Shown here: in pieces, positions 8,769 to 17,571 of the stretch | How positions within the stretch are numbered: position 1 is the first letter of the stretch | How the letters are laid out: every line of letters starts with the position of its first letter | DNA from: a virus | Reading direction: 5' to 3' (one strand) | DNA length: 35,150 nucleotides | Virus record (IMG/VR): IMGVR_UViG_3300028800_000224 | Location: 1-35,150 of that record | Notes under the pieces: model-generated | The model's database searches: none | The model's input: only the letters and a program-made list of their open reading frames with translations | What the model was told of the DNA's origin: nothing | Made by a program: the position numbers and the translations under genes

Positions 8769-8824
8769 GCCGGAAGCAGTGCGTGCTCCCGGGGCTCAAC
8801 CGAAGCGCACTTAACTTAGCAAGT
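8769..8824 (+). repeat. intergenic repeat, copy 2 (opposite orientation)
   Basis: Plus strand: GCCGGAAGCAGTGCG, then CTCAACCGAAGCGC, ending TTAACTTAGCAAGT at 8811-8824. The complement starts ACTTGCTAAGTTAAG and contains CGGTTGAG. It belongs to the subgroup that includes 24601 and 31043. It ends 16 bp from the 3' end of the tail-fibre gene. Confidence 0.75.
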
Positions 8825-8840
8825 GCTTGTCTTCTTTGAG

Positions 8841-10985
8841 CTACAGTCCTCGGTGAACTCTGTATGTTAAATGCACTACCGCTGTTCCTCCGCCAGTAGC
8901 AAAATCCAGTCCATTCACCGTAAACAGCTTCAGGTCTGAATTCAGAATCCCCGAGAATCCTGTTAACGATGTAGTCCCCGCTCCGAGGTCTTTCCCTTGC
9001 ACAATCGCTACGGTTTTCTGGGTATTGGTAACGACAGCGGATGCAACCGGGTTGGTCATCTGCACGCCCAGATTCCCCAGCGAATTGGCGTATCCTGCGG
9101 CCACATTTCCTCCTCCGGTAAAAGCTGCTGTCGCGTAGAGCAGTTCGAACAGGAGCGAGAGGGGCTCGACCAGCGTGCCCGGGCCCAATGCCGAGACCAG
9201 CGTCTTGCCGAAGGACAGGGATTTCAGATCGGCGTTGGAAATGGTGACGATAACCGTGTGGAGACCCGATCCCAACTGCGAGAGCACCTGCATGTCGGTG
9301 CCGTCGTAGAACAGATCGACCGCCATGCCGGCGATGAAGTCTGCCGGATCGAGGTCGACCGCCGCGCCTTCGACGAGCTTCTTGACGGGTACGGCCCCGA
9401 TGCCGTTCAGGTTGATCGTGACCGCCGCAGTATTCGTGCCGCCGAGCTTCACGCGGTAAACCGCGCCCGTAGAGTACGCCGCAATCGCGGGAGACAAGGT
9501 GGCCGTGAGCGTGTTCGTCCCGGATGTCAGCCCGTATGCCGGCACGCCGATGTGATTCGCATCCAAGGGCAGGTTTGCCAGGGGCACGAGAGACCCCGAA
9601 TCGAGCGGAGCATAGCCGCTGGCTGCGCCCTTGTTCGCGGCGTTCTCGGGGGTGTAGCCGATCGGAGCCTGATAATCTGTTCCCGCGACCGCAGGGGCCG
9701 TGGTGTCGAGAGCGGTCCGCTTGACGATGCCGTTCGATCCGGGATCCGGGAGGAGATTCGGGAGGTTGGCGACGGGGACTTTCGAGCCCGAATCGAGCGG
9801 AGCATAGCCGCTGGCCGCCCCCTTGTTCGCGGTGTTCTCGGGGGTGTAGCCGATGGGAGCCTGGTAATCGGTCCCGGGCACCGCGGGTGCTGTGGTGTAC
9901 GGTGCGGTGCGTTTGATGATTCCGTTCGAGCCCGGGTCGGGCATATACACCGGCAGATTTGCGTTGGGGACGAAGCCCGAGGAATTGAGGGGCGCGTATC
10001 CGTTGGGTTGGCCCTTATGATTCATCGTCTCGGCCGAATTCGGCGGCGACACCAGCCAGAAGGAGGCGCCCGACTGGTTGTAGACGAGTTCGAGCACCTG
10101 GCCGATCTGCACATCTCCGGCGGACAGCCCGACGCCGCCTGTCTGGCCGGGACGAAAAACCAGGCACGCCCCCAGCCCGTTCAGGTTCACTGTCACGTCT
10201 CCGGTGTTCGGGCCCGTGGTGACACGGATGCGGTAATGCGCCCCGTCTACATAGGCACCGATCGCCGGGGAAAGGGTGGCCGTGTAGTCGTTGGCCGTTC
10301 CCGCGGCGACGGCAAACATAGGCGCGCTCAAATCCTCCGCTTTCGCCGGCGCCGTGGTGTTCAGGGCCGTTCGCTTCACGATACCGTTTGCCCCCGGATC
10401 CACCAGGCCGCGGAGATTGGCCACAACTGCGCCCCAGGAGCCCGCGGATTTCGGACCGTAAATGTCCCCGTTCGACGAGTCGAGGTACATGTCGCCGTTG
10501 TTGCCGGTTCCGCCCGAAGGCGCGCCCGATGCGACGATCCACACCCCGGAGTAGCCCGTCGCGCCGGTGGCGCCCTTGATGTTGCATTGAATCGAGCCCC
10601 AGGAGCCGGCGTTCTTCGGCCCGTACACATCGCTCGTAGCCGAGTTGATGTACATGTCGCCGTTGTTGCCCGTGCCGCCCGAAGGCGCGCCCGATGCGAT
10701 GATGTAGCGCGGAGAGTAGCCCGCGTTTCCAGTGGCTCCGGTGGCCCCGGTGGCCCCAGTGGCTCCGGTTGGGCCCGTTCCGCCTTGCACGACCGGCCCC
10801 CACGTCCCCGGATTGCCGTTGGGGTCGACATTGGTATTGGCGGAAAGGGCGATATAGGCGTTGGTGGCCGATCCGACTACCCGCGAAACGGTGTCGTTGA
10901 CGACGTAGGCCGAGGCATTCGACCAGGCGCCCTTCCATTGGGGGCCTTGCGAATAGACTTTGTGGTGGACGTTACCGGAGGGCAT
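8841..10985 (-). CDS. tail fibre with collagen-like and modular repeats
   Basis: This protein has 714 residues. The N-terminal domain (about 1-65) ends in WGPVVQGG, followed by a short collagen-like run of Gly-X-Thr/Ala triplets (GPTGATGATGATGATG, about residues 71-86). Two copies of ASGAPSGGTGNNGDMY follow (about 97 and 150). Two or three longer modules carry KRTA, TTAPAV, DYQAPIGYTPEN and GYAPLDSGS (about residues 350-490), a pattern of phage receptor-binding fibres. The C-terminal 150 residues form a different, beta-rich domain ending in HLTYRVHRG. It lies downstream of tail genes and before the ejection genes. Host-surface binding is inferred from architecture. No chaperone domain or catalytic motif is seen. 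Confidence 0.85.
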   Translation of the reverse strand: MPSGNVHHKVYSQGPQWKGAWSNASAYVVNDTVSRVVGSATNAYIALSANTNVDPNGNPGTWGPVVQGGTGPTGATGATGATGATGNAGYSPRYIIASGAPSGGTGNNGDMYINSATSDVYGPKNAGSWGSIQCNIKGATGATGYSGVWIVASGAPSGGTGNNGDMYLDSSNGDIYGPKSAGSWGAVVANLRGLVDPGANGIVKRTALNTTAPAKAEDLSAPMFAVAAGTANDYTATLSPAIGAYVDGAHYRIRVTTGPNTGDVTVNLNGLGACLVFRPGQTGGVGLSAGDVQIGQVLELVYNQSGASFWLVSPPNSAETMNHKGQPNGYAPLNSSGFVPNANLPVYMPDPGSNGIIKRTAPYTTAPAVPGTDYQAPIGYTPENTANKGAASGYAPLDSGSKVPVANLPNLLPDPGSNGIVKRTALDTTAPAVAGTDYQAPIGYTPENAANKGAASGYAPLDSGSLVPLANLPLDANHIGVPAYGLTSGTNTLTATLSPAIAAYSTGAVYRVKLGGTNTAAVTINLNGIGAVPVKKLVEGAAVDLDPADFIAGMAVDLFYDGTDMQVLSQLGSGLHTVIVTISNADLKSLSFGKTLVSALGPGTLVEPLSLLFELLYATAAFTGGGNVAAGYANSLGNLGVQMTNPVASAVVTNTQKTVAIVQGKDLGAGTTSLTGFSGILNSDLKLFTVNGLDFATGGGTAVVHLTYRVHRGL

Positions 10986-10986
10986 G

Positions 10987-11457
10987 TTATTCGACCCCGA
11001 GCTGCTGCTTCACTTCCGGAGACCAGCGTGCCGGATCCGGATCGACCCCGCGATATCCGAAGCATCCGCAGTGCACCTTGCGGGCAATGCGAAACGCCGC
11101 GTGGATGGCGTCTTCGAGGTCTCCGGAGTCGAGCGCTTCCTGGAAAGAGAGAGCAAGTTGGTCATGGCCGGAGGCGGCCTGCGTACGCTCCTCCTCCGTC
11201 ATGGGCTTGCGAAACTCGTCGCGCAGCGTCTTCAGCCACTCTTCCCGCTTTTCCGCCGGCACCGATTCGGTAATTGCCAGCTTGGGCTGCGATGCCTTGG
11301 CTTTCTGGGCGTCGGTGCGGCGTTTGCGGTGGATCAGCCGAAGCTGGAATGTCTCCGGCTTGCCGCCCGATTTGACGTGAGCGGCGAGAAGGCGCTCGCT
11401 CGCTTCGAGCATCCGGTCGAGATCGGCGTCGGTGGGGGCGTTGGTTTCTCTGGTCAT
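10987..11457 (-). CDS. hypothetical protein of the tail module
   Basis: This 156-aa soluble, charged, helical protein has no recognised family. It begins with a helix around DADLDRMLEASERLLAAHV. The middle is basic (RLIHRKRRTDAQKAK) and a C-terminal part has KVHCGCFGYRGVD with two Cys. Its stop TAA is 1 bp before the tail-fibre ATG, so the two are probably co-translated. Its start faces a plus-strand gene (TTG 11491) across a 33-bp gap. By position it may be a small tail or fibre-attachment protein, which is a guess. Confidence 0.65.
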   Translation of the reverse strand: MTRETNAPTDADLDRMLEASERLLAAHVKSGGKPETFQLRLIHRKRRTDAQKAKASQPKLAITESVPAEKREEWLKTLRDEFRKPMTEEERTQAASGHDQLALSFQEALDSGDLEDAIHAAFRIARKVHCGCFGYRGVDPDPARWSPEVKQQLGVE

Positions 11458-11490
11458 TCGGGTGTACTCTTTTGGGAAGGGAGAAATCGG

Positions 11491-11841
11491 TTGAAGCGCT
11501 TCCTCTGCCTGCTAGTCTTGTTGCCGCTGTTCGCGGCGGATTTTGACGGGACGAAGGGCACAATCACGATCGCGACAACGGGAGACGCGCATCATACAGT
11601 GGTTGCGGTCTCATCCTCGGCGCCGCTGGGCCCGGGCGCGTTCCAGGTGTCCCTGGTCTACAAACCGGCCGGATCGGCGCTGAACAAGACCGACGTGCGT
11701 TTCGTTTCTCGCCCCTTCAATCCCAAGCTGCCGCTCGCGCCTGTGCTGGCGGTGTTCGATGTCGCGGTGACTGATGTGACGTCGGTATCCGTGGGGCTGC
11801 AGCGCCAGGAAGAATCCCAGATCTTCACGCCGCGCAATTAG
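11491..11841 (+). CDS. small exported protein on the opposite strand (moron-like)
   Basis: This 116-aa protein starts at TTG 11491, preceded by an AAGGGAG Shine-Dalgarno with about 8 nt spacing. The N-terminus is a clear signal peptide (KRFLCLLVLLPLFAADFDG), followed by a compact beta-rich domain (TITIATTGDAHHTVVAV, ending QRQEESQIFTPRN). It reads against the whole surrounding operon and exactly fills the gap between two leftward genes. Its TAG (11839-11841) overlaps the TAA (11838-11840) of the convergent tail gene. The layout suggests a separately expressed cargo gene changing the host surface. Family not recognised. Confidence 0.7.
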   Translation: MKRFLCLLVLLPLFAADFDGTKGTITIATTGDAHHTVVAVSSSAPLGPGAFQVSLVYKPAGSALNKTDVRFVSRPFNPKLPLAPVLAVFDVAVTDVTSVSVGLQRQEESQIFTPRN

Positions 11842-14462
11842 GTCAGCAGGCCGTGCCCTGTTCCGGATTTCAAGGCGTTGTACAGGTTCTGGCACCAGGT
11901 CTGCGCGTCGGCAAGCACCGCAAAGGATGGGTTGCCGGGCCCTGTCTGCCGCACAGTCAATACCTGCTGGGGCGAAAGCGTCCCGATGCTGATCGTCTGC
12001 AGATTCGGGTTCAGGTTGATCGAGCGCGAGTTATAGAAGTCCCGGATGTCGAGGTCGCCGTATGTGCCGAGCGGGCTCTTTCCCAAAAACAGCATCGTGT
12101 TGCCCGAACCGTCCACCACGTGATAGCCCTGCGGTTCGACGGCCGCGTAGATGCCCGAGCTGTTGTCTTTGACCTTCAGTCCGACGTTCGCGGAAAGCGA
12201 GGAATCGAGCGAGTTGTCGACCGTGGTGGTAACCCCACCCACATTCAAGGTCAACGTGCACGCCGCGATCGCCCCGTTCGATCCGGAGAGCGAAACGATG
12301 GCGTGGGCCGGGTCGACTCCGCCTGCATAGAAGGCCTTAGCCCAGACGCCATAAAGCCCGCCGAGCAGATTGCCGATCCACGCGACCACGGCGTTGCTCC
12401 CGTCGAGGACGTCGATCAGTCCGGGGTTTGCGCCCGTGCCCGCCACCGTCAGCGTGCCCGCGGTAATCTGGCTCGCGTTGATATTTCCGGCGTAGATTAC
12501 GCCAGCAACAATTGTGCCGGCGGTGATCTGGTTCGCCGCGATGGTGGTGTTCGACTTGATCGCGCCGTCGAGCAGGGTAGTGGGGTCTTGCGTCGACACC
12601 CACACCGGAGTCAGTCCCGTGGCGGCGGTGTTCTTGTAAAACCCGTTCGTCACACCGCCAGCGCTGGCCGTAAGCTGGATGATCGAACCCTGCGGATAGT
12701 ACGTCGGCAGGGTAGGGAGCGAGGAAAGGACCGGGATCCCGAAGAAGCTCAACCGGCTGGACGCATCGAAGCCCAGGGTGGGAGCGACAGAACGCGGATT
12801 CACGAGCCCCAGATCGATGGCGTGCGCCTGCGGATCCGGCGTCAGATCGTAATGGTCCGCGCTTGCCGTCCAGCACTTTTGTAAGGTGTGGACATTCGGA
12901 TTGCCGGAGGGTAACTGCGCCAGTCTCGATATGGCGTACAGGCGGAACCGGAACGTCCGGTAAAGATTCGTCGAGCCGTCGATGTTCAGTGCCGGCGGGA
13001 ACGTCCAGAACGGATTGCCCGGGTTATCCGCGCCCATCAGTTGGATGGTTGCGCCCGTGGGGCCTTCGATCAGTCCGCCCGGCAATTCGCCCGAGTCGGC
13101 GATCTGGCGGCCGCGGTAAATCAGAATGTCGTCGTCGCGCCCTTCGTCGTCGGTGCCGGTGACGGGCGACGGGATCCAGAGCTTGACGGTGACGCCCGTT
13201 CCATTGCTGACCGCATTCGCGAGGGTGATGTGAGTGGTCGAATGCCAGGCCGACATCAGCACCACCGGATCGCTACCGCAGTGGACGTCGTACGGCGCCT
13301 GAGTGGATCCGATATTGGGGATCGAGCCCGAGGTAACAACGACGTCCGTGCCGCTGGTGATCGTGGCAGTGACAGTCAGCTCGTAGCCTTTTTGTACGGT
13401 GACGGATGAAAACCAGTAGTTGGGATCCGTCGCGAAGGTCGGCTCGTCCCAATCCAGTTCCCAGAAATCCCAGATCCAGATACCCGGCTCATTCAGCCGA
13501 TAAACGCGGTTGTCGCCCGATGCCGGGTTCGGCAGGAAGAAGGCGTTGCTCAGGCTGTTCGAGGGCGAGAGTCCCACCGGCTGCACGGTGAATGCGGTCT
13601 GGACATACCCGTCGGGAGGCGTGGCGGTCTGGTTGACCGCCCCCGCGATCGCGGCGGCTTTCCAGTTCACCTGCGTGGGGTCGGTGGGCACCCAATACGG
13701 CCCGTCCACCGGAGATCCGTCCGCGCCGAACGTCCGCTGTCCGAGCTCGATCGTGGGGCTACCAGTGTCCACCGTGAACGTGCCCTGCCACTCCCAGCCG
13801 TTCCCATCGTTGCGGTCGACCCACAAGGTCACCACCATGGGAAACTGGCCATTCGCCGGCGTCGGGCTAAAGTCCAAGACGGTGTGCAGGCTGCCGTTCT
13901 GGTCCGAATAGCGCAGGTCGGTTCTTTCCGTGACGGAAAGCGACGTCAGGCTGGCCGGATGAAGAACGACCGTCAGGGTAAGCGGGTTCTGGGTAAGATT
14001 GCCGTTGACGTCGTAGCAGCGGAATTCGACCGTCCAGGTCTCATCCGCCAGAGGCTGCGGTTCGACCGCTGCGCTGTAATTCAGGACAGTCGAACCCGGC
14101 ACCCAGCCCGTGAACTTGCCAAGGGCATGTTCGTTGCCGGCCGGGTCGATCGCCACCACGTCAATTTCCGTCAGCAGCGAATACGCCGGGTCTGTCGTCG
14201 GCAGCGAAATCACTCCCGAGATGACAGCGTTCTGCGGCCCGTTGCCGCTCAACTGGTAGGAGACGGCCGCGGTGGCGGTGACGATATTCGGCGCGACCCC
14301 GGAGGTTGTACCCGAAGAAGACGCCGAAGTGATCTCGTTCAGATAGCCCAGCCACGGACGGGCCACGTTGCCCAGCGCCTTGACGATCTGCGGGCCCAGG
14401 ACGGGATCGCCCGAACCGTCAAAGAAGTCGGAACGTACAGGTGGCTTGGGAGGCTTGGCCAT
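11838..14462 (-). CDS. large tail / tip protein
   Basis: This 874-aa protein starts at ATG 14462, inside a TAATG overlap with the preceding gp10-like gene. Longer in-frame starts upstream would overlap that gene. Residues about 1-45 (FFDGSGDPVLGPQIVKALGNVARPW) are helical and could be an attachment segment. The rest is beta-rich with Thr/Ser/Gly and repeated Ig-like or fibre-like strands. Residues about 590-690 (IKSNTTIAANQITAGTIVAGVIYAG, read in parts) show the NQITAGTI/SQITAGTL repeats seen in phage host-specificity and tail-tip proteins. The C-terminus (ILTVRQTGPGNPSFAVLADA) is a small separate domain. I infer a tail component distal to the gp10-like hub, possibly the equivalent of a needle or tip. 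Confidence 0.75.
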   Translation of the reverse strand: MAKPPKPPVRSDFFDGSGDPVLGPQIVKALGNVARPWLGYLNEITSASSSGTTSGVAPNIVTATAAVSYQLSGNGPQNAVISGVISLPTTDPAYSLLTEIDVVAIDPAGNEHALGKFTGWVPGSTVLNYSAAVEPQPLADETWTVEFRCYDVNGNLTQNPLTLTVVLHPASLTSLSVTERTDLRYSDQNGSLHTVLDFSPTPANGQFPMVVTLWVDRNDGNGWEWQGTFTVDTGSPTIELGQRTFGADGSPVDGPYWVPTDPTQVNWKAAAIAGAVNQTATPPDGYVQTAFTVQPVGLSPSNSLSNAFFLPNPASGDNRVYRLNEPGIWIWDFWELDWDEPTFATDPNYWFSSVTVQKGYELTVTATITSGTDVVVTSGSIPNIGSTQAPYDVHCGSDPVVLMSAWHSTTHITLANAVSNGTGVTVKLWIPSPVTGTDDEGRDDDILIYRGRQIADSGELPGGLIEGPTGATIQLMGADNPGNPFWTFPPALNIDGSTNLYRTFRFRLYAISRLAQLPSGNPNVHTLQKCWTASADHYDLTPDPQAHAIDLGLVNPRSVAPTLGFDASSRLSFFGIPVLSSLPTLPTYYPQGSIIQLTASAGGVTNGFYKNTAATGLTPVWVSTQDPTTLLDGAIKSNTTIAANQITAGTIVAGVIYAGNINASQITAGTLTVAGTGANPGLIDVLDGSNAVVAWIGNLLGGLYGVWAKAFYAGGVDPAHAIVSLSGSNGAIAACTLTLNVGGVTTTVDNSLDSSLSANVGLKVKDNSSGIYAAVEPQGYHVVDGSGNTMLFLGKSPLGTYGDLDIRDFYNSRSINLNPNLQTISIGTLSPQQVLTVRQTGPGNPSFAVLADAQTWCQNLYNALKSGTGHGLLT

Positions 14463-16423
14463 TACGAAATGCCCACGAAATAGTCGAGGAAGCAATTGAC
14501 CAACGCTTTCCTCGCGTTGCCGGTGACCGCAATGCGGAATACGCGGTTGTCAGCCGAGCCGAGTTGCCAGAAAGCCGCGCGGTCGAGTTTCTTTGAGGTC
14601 GACGCGGTATAGACGAAGTCCGCGCTGCCGGCGCTCCAGGTGTTGCCGCCGTCGGTGCTGACCTCTCCACCGACCCAGTTGGTCCCGCCGTCGTCCGACC
14701 AGGAAACGGTGATGGTCAGCGCGTTGCCCCCGCCCGTCTCGAGATCGAGCTGCAGCTTCTGGAAGAACTGGCGTAAGCGGTTGGCGTCCAAATGCGGCAG
14801 CGTCCGCGCGCACAGCATCGGCTGCGTGTTGTCGGTGTAAATCGAATCCGACAACTGGTAGATCTGGCCGTTAGCGAAGTCACCCACCCAGTGCTTGTTG
14901 AAGACATGGCAGTGGCAGCTTGCCCGGTGGCGGTGGAATGCCGAGCCGTCGTAGCTGTTGCGTTCGTGCCACATCGGCTTGCCGAACTGCTCGGAAGCGG
15001 TCCGGTCGTACACCCAGGTCTGGTCGCCGGTTGGGAACGAGACCTGCCAGAACTCATGCCCGTCGAGTTCGTACACAAATGCGATCGCGTCCGAGAACTG
15101 CGCATACTTCTTCCAGGCCTTCTCGATCGCGTGGGTGGAAATTCTTACCGGTACGAACCCCTTGGCGAAGTAGGCGATAGGTTGGCCTCGCAAGCTTGCG
15201 CCGATCCACACCGGCCCGTCTCGCAAAGAACAGAGCGACGCCGGTGCCGCAATCCCGATCGGGACGGTATAGGAGTCGTTTCGGCCAAAGGGAAGATTCG
15301 GGTCGTTCGAAAGCCCGGGTTGCCAGACTTCCATGGTCGACTCGCCTAGGATGAGCAACTCCTGGTGGTCCGCCGCAATCGCGCCGATGTTGTCCGGGTA
15401 GCTCTCCTTCACGGCCTGGTCGGTCGGGTCGAAGGTGGACCCATCGTTCGGAGCCGAGAACTGGAACACCTTGGAGTTCGGGGTGGCCACCACGAAGAAG
15501 CTGTCGAGGAACGCGCCGCTCGATGCGTAGATCGGTCCGAAGACTTCGGTCGCCGATCCGCCCGCAGAGCCTTCCGTTGCCGGGGAAGATGACAGCGTGG
15601 CGTTTCCGTACGCGTCGACGGAATTAATGGTGGGACTGACTGCCGAGAATGCGCCGCCGCCGGCGAAGTTCAAAGTCGCGCCCACGTCGGCCGCGGTGAA
15701 CGGATTCGCCGCGCTGAACGCGATCACATTACTGAGGACGATGTCGTAAGTCGCCCCCGTCAGGTTGACCGTGTACCCGAGCGGGCCGACATTCAGATGC
15801 GTCGGGTCGACGACGTTCGTGACGAAATAGGCCACCCCGTTCAGCAGGATGGTCATTCCGTTCATGCCGGAATTGAAAGGATTGCCGCTCAGCGCTTCCA
15901 AGTGGCCGTGCACGACGTTGCAGGTGCCTGCCCACCCGATCGCGATGTCGCCGTAAGCCGAGCCCGGGTAATTGATTGCCACCGGCCCGAGGCCGCTATC
16001 GCAGTAGAATTGCCCCGCGCTCACGATGCCCAACTGGTTGCCGTTTACCAGCAAGGTCACCGGCCGGCCGTCGTTCCCGACCGATCCGCGCCACGGATTG
16101 CCGCCCAGGCCGTTGATGGGCGATCCGGAGGAGTCCAGTTCGTAGAGATACTGCCCGGAAACGACAAACCACCGGCCGCCCGATCCATCGAGAGGATTCA
16201 AGGGCGTGCCGGCGGCCAGCATTCCACGAATTGGTCCACCTCCCAGGGTGGTGTGCGGTACGTCGAGCCCCGGGCAACCGCGCAGATATCCGATTTGCGG
16301 TTCGCTGTCATTCTCGGCGGCGATGATTTCCGCAAAGAGATTCAGCAGTCTTTGGGCGCCAGCCAGCAAGCTATCGAGGAGGTAAGGCCCGGAAAGCCAG
16401 CCTTTCATGGGAAGCAGGGGCAT
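14462..16423 (-). CDS. packaged-DNA stabilisation / tail hub protein, P22 gp10-like
   Basis: This 653-aa protein is of the expected kind for the gp10 family that plugs the portal-gp4 channel. The N-terminus (about 13-30, YLLDSLLAGAQRLLNLFAE) and the following IGYLRGCPGLDV resemble the RCQNLYLE.../GTPGL start of that family. Later motifs YAIAYFA-like (PIAYFAKGFVPVRISTHAIE), FWQVSFPTGDQTWVYD and ERNSYDGSAFHRHR are typical beta-propeller strands. ATG 16423 has no clear Shine-Dalgarno; Met6 (16408) is an alternative. It lies just downstream of the gp4-like gene, separated by a plus-strand gene, in P22 order. Confidence 0.8.
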   Translation of the reverse strand: MPLLPMKGWLSGPYLLDSLLAGAQRLLNLFAEIIAAENDSEPQIGYLRGCPGLDVPHTTLGGGPIRGMLAAGTPLNPLDGSGGRWFVVSGQYLYELDSSGSPINGLGGNPWRGSVGNDGRPVTLLVNGNQLGIVSAGQFYCDSGLGPVAINYPGSAYGDIAIGWAGTCNVVHGHLEALSGNPFNSGMNGMTILLNGVAYFVTNVVDPTHLNVGPLGYTVNLTGATYDIVLSNVIAFSAANPFTAADVGATLNFAGGGAFSAVSPTINSVDAYGNATLSSSPATEGSAGGSATEVFGPIYASSGAFLDSFFVVATPNSKVFQFSAPNDGSTFDPTDQAVKESYPDNIGAIAADHQELLILGESTMEVWQPGLSNDPNLPFGRNDSYTVPIGIAAPASLCSLRDGPVWIGASLRGQPIAYFAKGFVPVRISTHAIEKAWKKYAQFSDAIAFVYELDGHEFWQVSFPTGDQTWVYDRTASEQFGKPMWHERNSYDGSAFHRHRASCHCHVFNKHWVGDFANGQIYQLSDSIYTDNTQPMLCARTLPHLDANRLRQFFQKLQLDLETGGGNALTITVSWSDDGGTNWVGGEVSTDGGNTWSAGSADFVYTASTSKKLDRAAFWQLGSADNRVFRIAVTGNARKALVNCFLDYFVGIS

Positions 16424-16434
16424 AAAATTGGGCT

Positions 16435-16812
16435 ATGGGTTCCGATCAATTTCGCTTGCTGCCGGACCACGGCGAAGGTAGCTATCCAGCCGAAGTGCGG
16501 CGAAACTTCGGGGTGGATCCGTGCCCGTACTGCGGCGAGATCGGCGATCACATGTGCGCGGGCCGGAGTCGGACCCAGATCAACCGGGAGGCTTGGTCCC
16601 GGGCTAATCGATCCATCGCTCCGATCCTCGAATACAAATCGGACCCTCCCCTCGTGACGGCTGACTTCGATGGTTTGTCCCCTGGCCCAAAGCCTGCGGG
16701 ACTTACGGCCAGTAGCGGAGTCACAGAAAAGAAGCCGGAGCTATCTGCTTTTGCACCCGATCACTCTCTTCTTCTTCCGGTAGAACATGAAGCTCTTTAT
16801 TCCCGGAAGTAG
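16435..16812 (+). CDS. small CxxC protein on the opposite strand (moron-like)
   Basis: This 125-aa protein begins at ATG 16435, 11 bp from the divergent gp10-like ATG. It ends at TAG 16812, directly against the stop of the convergent gp4-like gene, and so fills the gap completely. Near residues 29-41 it has CPYCGEIGDHMC, a possible metal-binding knuckle. The rest is polar with no membrane segment. No family recognised. Its fit into a junction of two conserved virion genes, on the wrong strand, suggests an inserted accessory gene. Shine-Dalgarno is weak, so expression is less certain than for neighbouring genes. Confidence 0.55.
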   Translation: MGSDQFRLLPDHGEGSYPAEVRRNFGVDPCPYCGEIGDHMCAGRSRTQINREAWSRANRSIAPILEYKSDPPLVTADFDGLSPGPKPAGLTASSGVTEKKPELSAFAPDHSLLLPVEHEALYSRK

Positions 16813-17544
16813 TTAGTCGCCAGTTCTGTAGTTAAAGTCAGCTACTCCACGTCTTACCGGTAATACTCCCGGGTCTACATCCATTTGAGGAGTCGGAGCA
16901 TTCAATCGTTGGATCTTAGCCAATGCTTCAGTGGCCAGCATAAGGACGCCATCTTTTAAAGGTTTGTCCCATTCCATTGCCAGCCGTACGGCCAGTTGAT
17001 ACCGCACCGCATCGAGATATCCGGGAGGAACGTCGAAGGTGGCGTTTTCGTCGGTGATCCCACCGCCCAATGGTTGTTCCGAGCAGAGCACGACTTTATC
17101 GCTTGAGTTCGTCGGTACGGGCCACAGAGTGACTGTGCCCAGCGGATACGTCGTGTTGTAGTACAGCCTTTGCGGAATGGTGCTTGCGGTCAGCGGCAGC
17201 CTAATGCCGAGGAACTGTTCGTCGTTGATGCACTCCAGGTCCTCGTATAGAGGCTGCGCGGGGTTCGTCATTACGACGTACTTGGCGGTGATGATGCGCG
17301 TCGGCCGCGGGCCGTTGAAGTCGCCGCCCGATCCCACGGTGTAGGTCTGCTTGGCGGTCCCCAGCGTGTAGGTAGCGGTCAGGGTCGACGGTGCATTCAG
17401 ATCGTCTGCCGCCCAGGAATCGAGCATGGCGTTCATGACGAAGAGCCCGTCGGTCAGCTCGTTGGGGGCGTAGCCGAAGCCCGGGCGCAACTGTCCGATG
17501 CAACGGAAGGAACTGCGGAGGAGGTCTTTGATTTGAACTGCCAT
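16813..17544 (-). CDS. head completion / tail accessory factor, P22 gp4-like
   Basis: This 243-aa protein starts MAVQIKDLLRSSFRCIGQL. The features ELTDGLFVMNAMLDSWAADDL, YTVGSGGDFNGPRP and LPLTASTIPQRLYYNTTYP are characteristic of the gp4 family that binds under the portal ring and starts tail assembly. The conserved W/P-rich stretch (GTVTLWPVPT) and PPGYLDAVRYQLAVRLA near the end fit as well. It lies immediately upstream of gp10 in the transcription order, as in P22. ATG 17544 is downstream of a repeat copy, and its leader comes from that repeat region. Strong assignment by motifs and position. Confidence 0.9.
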   Translation of the reverse strand: MAVQIKDLLRSSFRCIGQLRPGFGYAPNELTDGLFVMNAMLDSWAADDLNAPSTLTATYTLGTAKQTYTVGSGGDFNGPRPTRIITAKYVVMTNPAQPLYEDLECINDEQFLGIRLPLTASTIPQRLYYNTTYPLGTVTLWPVPTNSSDKVVLCSEQPLGGGITDENATFDVPPGYLDAVRYQLAVRLAMEWDKPLKDGVLMLATEALAKIQRLNAPTPQMDVDPGVLPVRRGVADFNYRTGD

Positions 17545-17571
17545 GGAGGATTACCTGAGGAGGGGAAAAGA

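Larger units (their letters stand above)
8564..8824. mobile_element. possible gene-free MITE-like unit bounded by inverted repeat copies
   Basis: The 261-bp interval between the tail fibre and GNAT genes has repeat copies facing inward at both ends (8564-8617 and 8769-8824). Aligned from their outer ends they share ACTTG[TC]TAAGTT[GA]AG and CACTGCTT[TC]CGGC. The interior contains a 7-bp stem, GGAGCGA with TCGCTCC about 45 nt downstream, and no convincing gene. ORFs exist on both strands but look non-coding. I see no clear target-site duplication. It could be a small non-autonomous insertion, or a structured regulatory RNA region. Confidence 0.4.

Noticed and set aside
8997-11273. A 758-codon open frame on the plus strand over the tail-fibre gene.
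   Set aside because: It is antisense to a clear tail fibre with collagen-like repeats. The product is Arg/Gly/Val-rich without motifs, as expected for the shadow of a GC-rich gene.
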